Of a stretch of 64,000 bases of DNA, positions 61,301-64,000 are shown in pieces. The notes below the pieces were generated by a model. It saw nothing but the letters and a program-made list of their open reading frames with translations, made no database searches and was not told the origin of the DNA. Positions within the stretch are counted from its first letter, which is position 1, and every line of letters begins with the position of its first letter. A program made the position numbers and the translations under genes. This stretch comes from CAYJAZ01 sp964371865 (lineage in GTDB: Bacteria; Desulfobacterota; Desulfovibrionia; Desulfovibrionales; Desulfovibrionaceae), in assembly GCA_964371865.1 (NCBI GenBank), contig CAYJOR010000005.1:1-64000 (forward strand). The letters run 5' to 3'.

Positions 61301-62074
61301 GGTAATGCTGTGAAGTTTACTCCGGAGCAAGGAACTGTTTCTTTAGGTGTTCACCTACTTGAAATTGACGACAATAACATGCTTGTGAGATTTGACGTAA
61401 CCGATACAGGTATTGGTATTGCACAAGATGCTATTGACAAGTTATTCAAACCGTTTGAACAAGCAGAAGCTGCAACAGCTCGAGTATATGGCGGTACAGG
61501 ACTTGGCTTATCAATCAGTCGTAGCATTGTAAACCTTCTTGGTGGCGACATTACAATTTCTAGTGTTGTTGGCGAAGGTTCAACATTCAGCTTCACTGTT
61601 TGGATGGAAATTCAAACCTCTGTAAGTGACATTCCATTCGATAATCAAACTCTTATTGAAGCAAGCCCAATTATAACCGAAGCAGTTGACTACTCTAAAA
61701 AAAGAGTAATGCTTGCCGATGATGTTGAGCTCAATAGAATAATCATTACTGAAATGCTACAATCTTACAATCTTATGATTGATGAAGTAGCTGATGGTAC
61801 TGAAGCTGTTGCAAAATTCAACGAATCCCCAATAAACCATTACGATCTCATTCTTATGGATGCTCTTATGCCGCAAATGACTGGTTACGAAGCAGCGAAA
61901 AATATTCGTGAACTTGATCGAGAAGATGCGAAATCAGTTCCAATTATCGCTGTAACAGCAAACGCATTCAAAGAAGATGTAGATAGAGCAATTCAAAGCG
62001 GTATGAATGCTCACCTTGCTAAACCTGTTGAGTATGAAAAACTCGTTGAAACAATCAAAACTTATATCAAGTAA
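58301..62074 (+). CDS. Hybrid sensor histidine kinase (Cache-like sensor, HAMP, PAS, PAS, HK, REC)
   Basis: The ATG at 58301 has GAGGA at correct spacing; a TTG at 58295 overlaps that site. The 1257-residue protein has two membrane helices (about 27-48, 540-565) enclosing a large periplasmic sensor of about 490 residues, probably Cache-like. HAMP (about 565-620) and two PAS domains (about 625-850) follow. HisKA has MSHEIRTPMNAIIGL (His880), HATPase has DTGIGIAQDAI and GGTGLGLSIS, and the receiver has ILMDALMPQ (Asp1187). The presumed output regulator is not adjacent. It is divergent from the other kinase operon. Confidence 0.92.
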   Translation: MDDTQKSDVISLSKQLATSYSIGMHTKLITLFIIIKVVPLVIIALIAWHESSNMGNELSLRISNLTVTLDEALENTGNIAVEDSKDAIENRAVKEIERTSTDLADDVAEFLYGRDADITYLSKIKPTEEGYRAFVESLVLPMLIPTEWVLSEDQKKWQPKVPHQLDPIYPSTNSENDVNFNYVPPIPYKSEDKPIYREISFISLDGVEQIKITTDDVMDPTLKDVSQKQNTFVGAETYYEKLKDLKPGEIYVSDVIGEYVGSKIIGSFTPENAAKKNIPFEPEKAAWAGTENPVGIKFKGIVRWAMPVVQESKIIGYVTLALNHDHIMDMVNIIMPTDQRYTELPDAISGNYAFIWDHLGRSIVHPRHHSIAGYDPKTGDPQVPWLEDRIYDEWQASGKSYAEFIVDVPTFAEQSTKKKPAPELTAQGLVGLDCRYLNNAPQCTGWFDLAEHGGSGSFIILWSGLRKLTTTSAIPYYTGQYGEKKVGFGFVTIGSGVDDFYRPALETEKKLDQVIYEADLELGAIAEEAEVFILDSLVSIATSLTVSTAIMCVLVIVIAIMLASALTKMLKHLVDGIARFRHGERQFRFNSDRTDELGTLADSFDELADNLTDLTKEPLIIIDGNKNIVYMNEFAEEWYDKNLVEVVGTPFFDISYYTEESLYSPIKALDEERTPEVMHLEDKDIFFRDKAVPMFCSDDEDEDLGYIITTLDMTEIITNEQHIENQRQILNTIFTSSPDMMWLKDVKTGCYTMVNPRFATLTGSHPSEYIKKTVFEMLDAETAKVSQEVDDQVIIKGRTVLKEQHLKFYDGHVETVEILRTPMFTPDGELTSILGIARDVTHRVEAQARLLQIQHDLESALRDAKAANAAKSDFLARMSHEIRTPMNAIIGLTGILQRALGEPDVNLDKIGVQLQHIEKSSKHLLGLLNDILDLSKIEAGKVELEFTPVNIKAMLQGVDAIVRPRCEEKDISFVIDIDSQLAPDVVSDALRLRQVLINLLGNAVKFTPEQGTVSLGVHLLEIDDNNMLVRFDVTDTGIGIAQDAIDKLFKPFEQAEAATARVYGGTGLGLSISRSIVNLLGGDITISSVVGEGSTFSFTVWMEIQTSVSDIPFDNQTLIEASPIITEAVDYSKKRVMLADDVELNRIIITEMLQSYNLMIDEVADGTEAVAKFNESPINHYDLILMDALMPQMTGYEAAKNIRELDREDAKSVPIIAVTANAFKEDVDRAIQSGMNAHLAKPVEYEKLVETIKTYIK

Positions 62075-62099
62075 TTTTACTCAGATATAAATAAAATTT

Positions 62100-62142
62100 A
62101 GGGAAATATTAACTTCACAAGAGTTGCTATTTCCCTTTTTTT
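62100..62142 (+). terminator. Intrinsic terminator of the 58301 kinase gene
   Basis: AGGGAAATA and TATTTCCCT form a 9-bp stem, followed by a T run. Confidence 0.85.
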
Positions 62143-62183
62143 CACTCTAGTTCAATATTATAGCTATTGAGAAAAAAGAAAAA

Positions 62184-62212
62184 TTGACAAAAGATATTGT
62201 ATAATCTACATT
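62184..62212 (+). promoter_or_regulatory. Candidate sigma-70-type promoter of ftsY
   Basis: TTGACA (62184-62189), 17 bases, TACATT (62207-62212), about 30 bases before the start codon. A TATAAT at 62200-62205 is too close to the -35 to pair with it. Confidence 0.4.
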
Positions 62213-62242
62213 TAAAGAATACTTCATTTATAAGGACTAATT

Positions 62243-63871
62243 ATGGGATTTTTTTCTAAGATTAAAACACTTTTCACATCTGAACCTATAGAACAACAAA
62301 AACCACAAGAAGAAATCATTCAAGAAAAAATTGAAGAAGTTCAAGAGATTCCAGAATCTACCACGGACTCAGAAACTAGCGAGCCCGCTATTTCAACGAC
62401 TCCTGCTGAACTATCTTCCTCTGAAATAACAACTGAAAACATTCAACCTACTGAAGTGAGCGACCCTCTAACTCTTTCTACGCCTGTAGAAAATCTTGAA
62501 ATTTCTACTCCTAAAGCTAATGTTGAAATTGAAATTCCTACTGAAAGTATCGAAGTTGTCACCACAAGCGAAATCTCTGAACCTATAGAAACGGTTGAAT
62601 CTGAAGTTTTAGCTGAACCAACACCAGCGCATGCTCCAGAAGCTCAACAAACAGCAAGTTCTTTATCAACAACAGATGAAAAACTTCTTATTGCTCTACG
62701 TCAAAGTGAACAAAAACTATCCTCATGGTTAACTATTGTTCTCCAAAGTGTATCTGAAAAAGGGGACTTATTAAACTCAAGAATCAATTTCCTCTTAAAA
62801 TCTCTCGATATTCCACAAAATGAAATTGAAGCCTTCTTAAAAGACTTCAACCAATGGCTTGATAATATGGAATATCAATATCTTGACGAGTTTAGATCTG
62901 AATTACAATACAGGCTTTCACTCGCTCTCGACCTTGAAGATGAAGAAGATGAACGTGATAGATTAATGCTCAAGCTAAATTCATCTCTCACGAAAACACG
63001 CGAACAATTACTCACAGGTATAAATGCCCTCTTCTCTCAACACAGCAATCTAGACGCTGCCTTCTGGGACGAATTAGAAGAGCTATTCATTATGTCTGAC
63101 ATGGGATATGAATCGGCACAAAAGCTTGTATCAATCCTCAAAAAAGCGGCAATAGCTAAAAATATTGATAGCCCAAAAGAACTGCTTCCACTCTTTGCTG
63201 AGGAAGTAGAAAAACTCTTCACCGTTCACAAACGTATTGAAGCAGTAAACCCACCTGAAGTTATTCTTATGGTTGGTGTAAACGGCGTTGGTAAAACAAC
63301 AACCATCGCTAAACTTGCTCACCGCTCAAAAATGCAAGGAAAGAAAGTTCTCATTGCCGCTGCCGATACCTTTCGCGCTGCCGCTATCGAACAGCTTCAA
63401 GTTTGGGCAGATAGGATTGGAGTAGATTTCACCTCAAAAATCCACGGTTCTGACCCTGCCGCAGTTGCCTTTGAAGCTATGGATAAAGCACTAGCAGGTG
63501 GATATGACATTGTCTATATCGATACAGCTGGAAGACTACACACAAAAACAGGTCTTATGGATGAGCTTACAAAAATCAAGAATGTTATCAATAAAAAACA
63601 TCCAGGTGCACCTCATAGAATTATCCTTGTTATCGATGCTACCACCGGTCAAAATGCTCTACAGCAGACCAAACTCTTTATACAGTCAGCTCAAGTATCT
63701 GAAATTATCCTAACCAAGTTAGACGGAACCGCAAAAGGTGGCGTTGCCCTTGCCATAGCAAGCATGTTTCAAACTCCAATCACCTACGTTGGTTTGGGTG
63801 AGAAACTCGAAGACCTAAGACCTTTCAACCCGCATGACTTCGCTAAAGCCCTCTTCGATATAAAAGAGTAA
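62243..63871 (+). CDS. ftsY: Signal recognition particle receptor FtsY
   Basis: This 542-residue SRP receptor has an unusually long acidic N-terminal region (about 1-150, rich in E, P, S and T; IQEKIEEVQEIPES). An N domain (about 240-330) and a G domain follow, with the GTPase motifs GVNGVGKTT, DTFRAAAIEQL, DTAGRLH and TKLDGTAKGG. It docks SRP-ribosome complexes at the inner membrane. The start has AAGGA. The stop is followed within five bases by a family B repeat. Confidence 0.97.
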   Translation: MGFFSKIKTLFTSEPIEQQKPQEEIIQEKIEEVQEIPESTTDSETSEPAISTTPAELSSSEITTENIQPTEVSDPLTLSTPVENLEISTPKANVEIEIPTESIEVVTTSEISEPIETVESEVLAEPTPAHAPEAQQTASSLSTTDEKLLIALRQSEQKLSSWLTIVLQSVSEKGDLLNSRINFLLKSLDIPQNEIEAFLKDFNQWLDNMEYQYLDEFRSELQYRLSLALDLEDEEDERDRLMLKLNSSLTKTREQLLTGINALFSQHSNLDAAFWDELEELFIMSDMGYESAQKLVSILKKAAIAKNIDSPKELLPLFAEEVEKLFTVHKRIEAVNPPEVILMVGVNGVGKTTTIAKLAHRSKMQGKKVLIAAADTFRAAAIEQLQVWADRIGVDFTSKIHGSDPAAVAFEAMDKALAGGYDIVYIDTAGRLHTKTGLMDELTKIKNVINKKHPGAPHRIILVIDATTGQNALQQTKLFIQSAQVSEIILTKLDGTAKGGVALAIASMFQTPITYVGLGEKLEDLRPFNPHDFAKALFDIKE

Positions 63872-63875
63872 GAAA

Positions 63876-63912
63876 TTTGTCTCCGACGGGCAAAGGGAAT
63901 GATACCCTTTGC
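63876..63912 (-). repeat. Family B palindromic repeat, copy 2
   Basis: TTTGTCTCCGACGG (63876-63889) is the exact reverse complement of the tail of copy 1 (37-50). It is followed by a GCAAAGGG..CCCTTTGC hairpin (63890-63912), the counterpart of the 14-36 hairpin. It directly follows ftsY and may also end its transcript. Confidence 0.65.
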
Positions 63913-64000
63913 AAACCCCTTTTCTTTTTTCTCTCGTTCCTCGATAAAAAAGGAAAGTGAATTTCAAAAAAATTATTTCCATTATCATCAAAGCAAAGAA

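Noticed and set aside
62200..62205. TATAAT as the -10 box paired with TTGACA at 62184
   Set aside because: Only 10 bases separate them; the 17-base partner TACATT is more plausible.

Overview
The window is an AT-rich chromosomal segment that best fits a low-GC member of the Desulfovibrionaceae. The strongest evidence is a complete dsrMKJOP operon (44549-49667, minus strand), which encodes the membrane electron-transfer complex of sulfite/sulfate-reducing bacteria. The left edge carries the end of what looks like a bacterial-microcompartment locus (an EutS/PduU-type shell protein and an EutP/PduV-like protein), followed by two BCCT transporters and two EmrE-type SMR transporters. That set matches the choline-utilisation neighbourhoods of desulfovibrios, but no choline lyase lies in view, so the substrate is inferred.

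Layout. 1-3.3 kb: BMC proteins, a MerR regulator and a DUF4037/DUF4125 pair. 3.4-13.8 kb: OsmC, an alkaline-phosphatase-superfamily phosphodiesterase with a shrunken, apparently dead homologue, BCCT transporter 1, BCCT transporter 2 with SMR 1, SMR 2, and a sigma-54 activator. Four of these transcription units have sigma-54-like -24/-12 elements. Two of the intergenic regions also carry five copies of a 16-bp dyad close to ACGWCA-N4-TGTCRY, a good candidate for the activator's binding site. 14-18.1 kb: a 1342-residue GGDEF/EAL protein. 18.5-31.9 kb: an envelope gene cluster (see below). 32.2-44.3 kb: cstA, gatB, a GT39 glycosyltransferase, a class A penicillin-binding protein, dapB, a TolC-family protein, an asparaginase, a small unknown and a methyltransferase-like protein. 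44.5-49.7 kb: dsrMKJOP. 50.2-53.3 kb: yebC, a TPR lipoprotein, a degenerate Nudix protein and rimI. 53.4-62.1 kb: an HD-GYP response regulator and two large hybrid histidine kinases. 62.2-63.9 kb: ftsY.

The most interesting system is at 18521-31932. A secreted vWA protein resembling the periplasmic half of the type VI secretion kinase PpkA is followed by a LolD-like ATPase, a LolC/FtsX-like permease, a cysteine-free SUMF1 protein, two lipoproteins, an S41/PDZ protease with an intact Ser/Lys dyad, and a 1424-residue repeat protein. The first genes parallel, in reverse order, the TagQRST-PpkA envelope-sensing module of T6SS loci. Here there is no kinase, no phosphatase and no T6SS gene in view. 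I infer an orphan, repurposed envelope-surveillance or lipoprotein-handling system.

Intergenic DNA holds at least eight copies of a GGGGGAAA-type palindromic repeat family, a second repeat family at both window ends (in opposite orientations), and a 148-bp MITE-like element. No rRNA, tRNA, CRISPR array or intact insertion sequence was seen.
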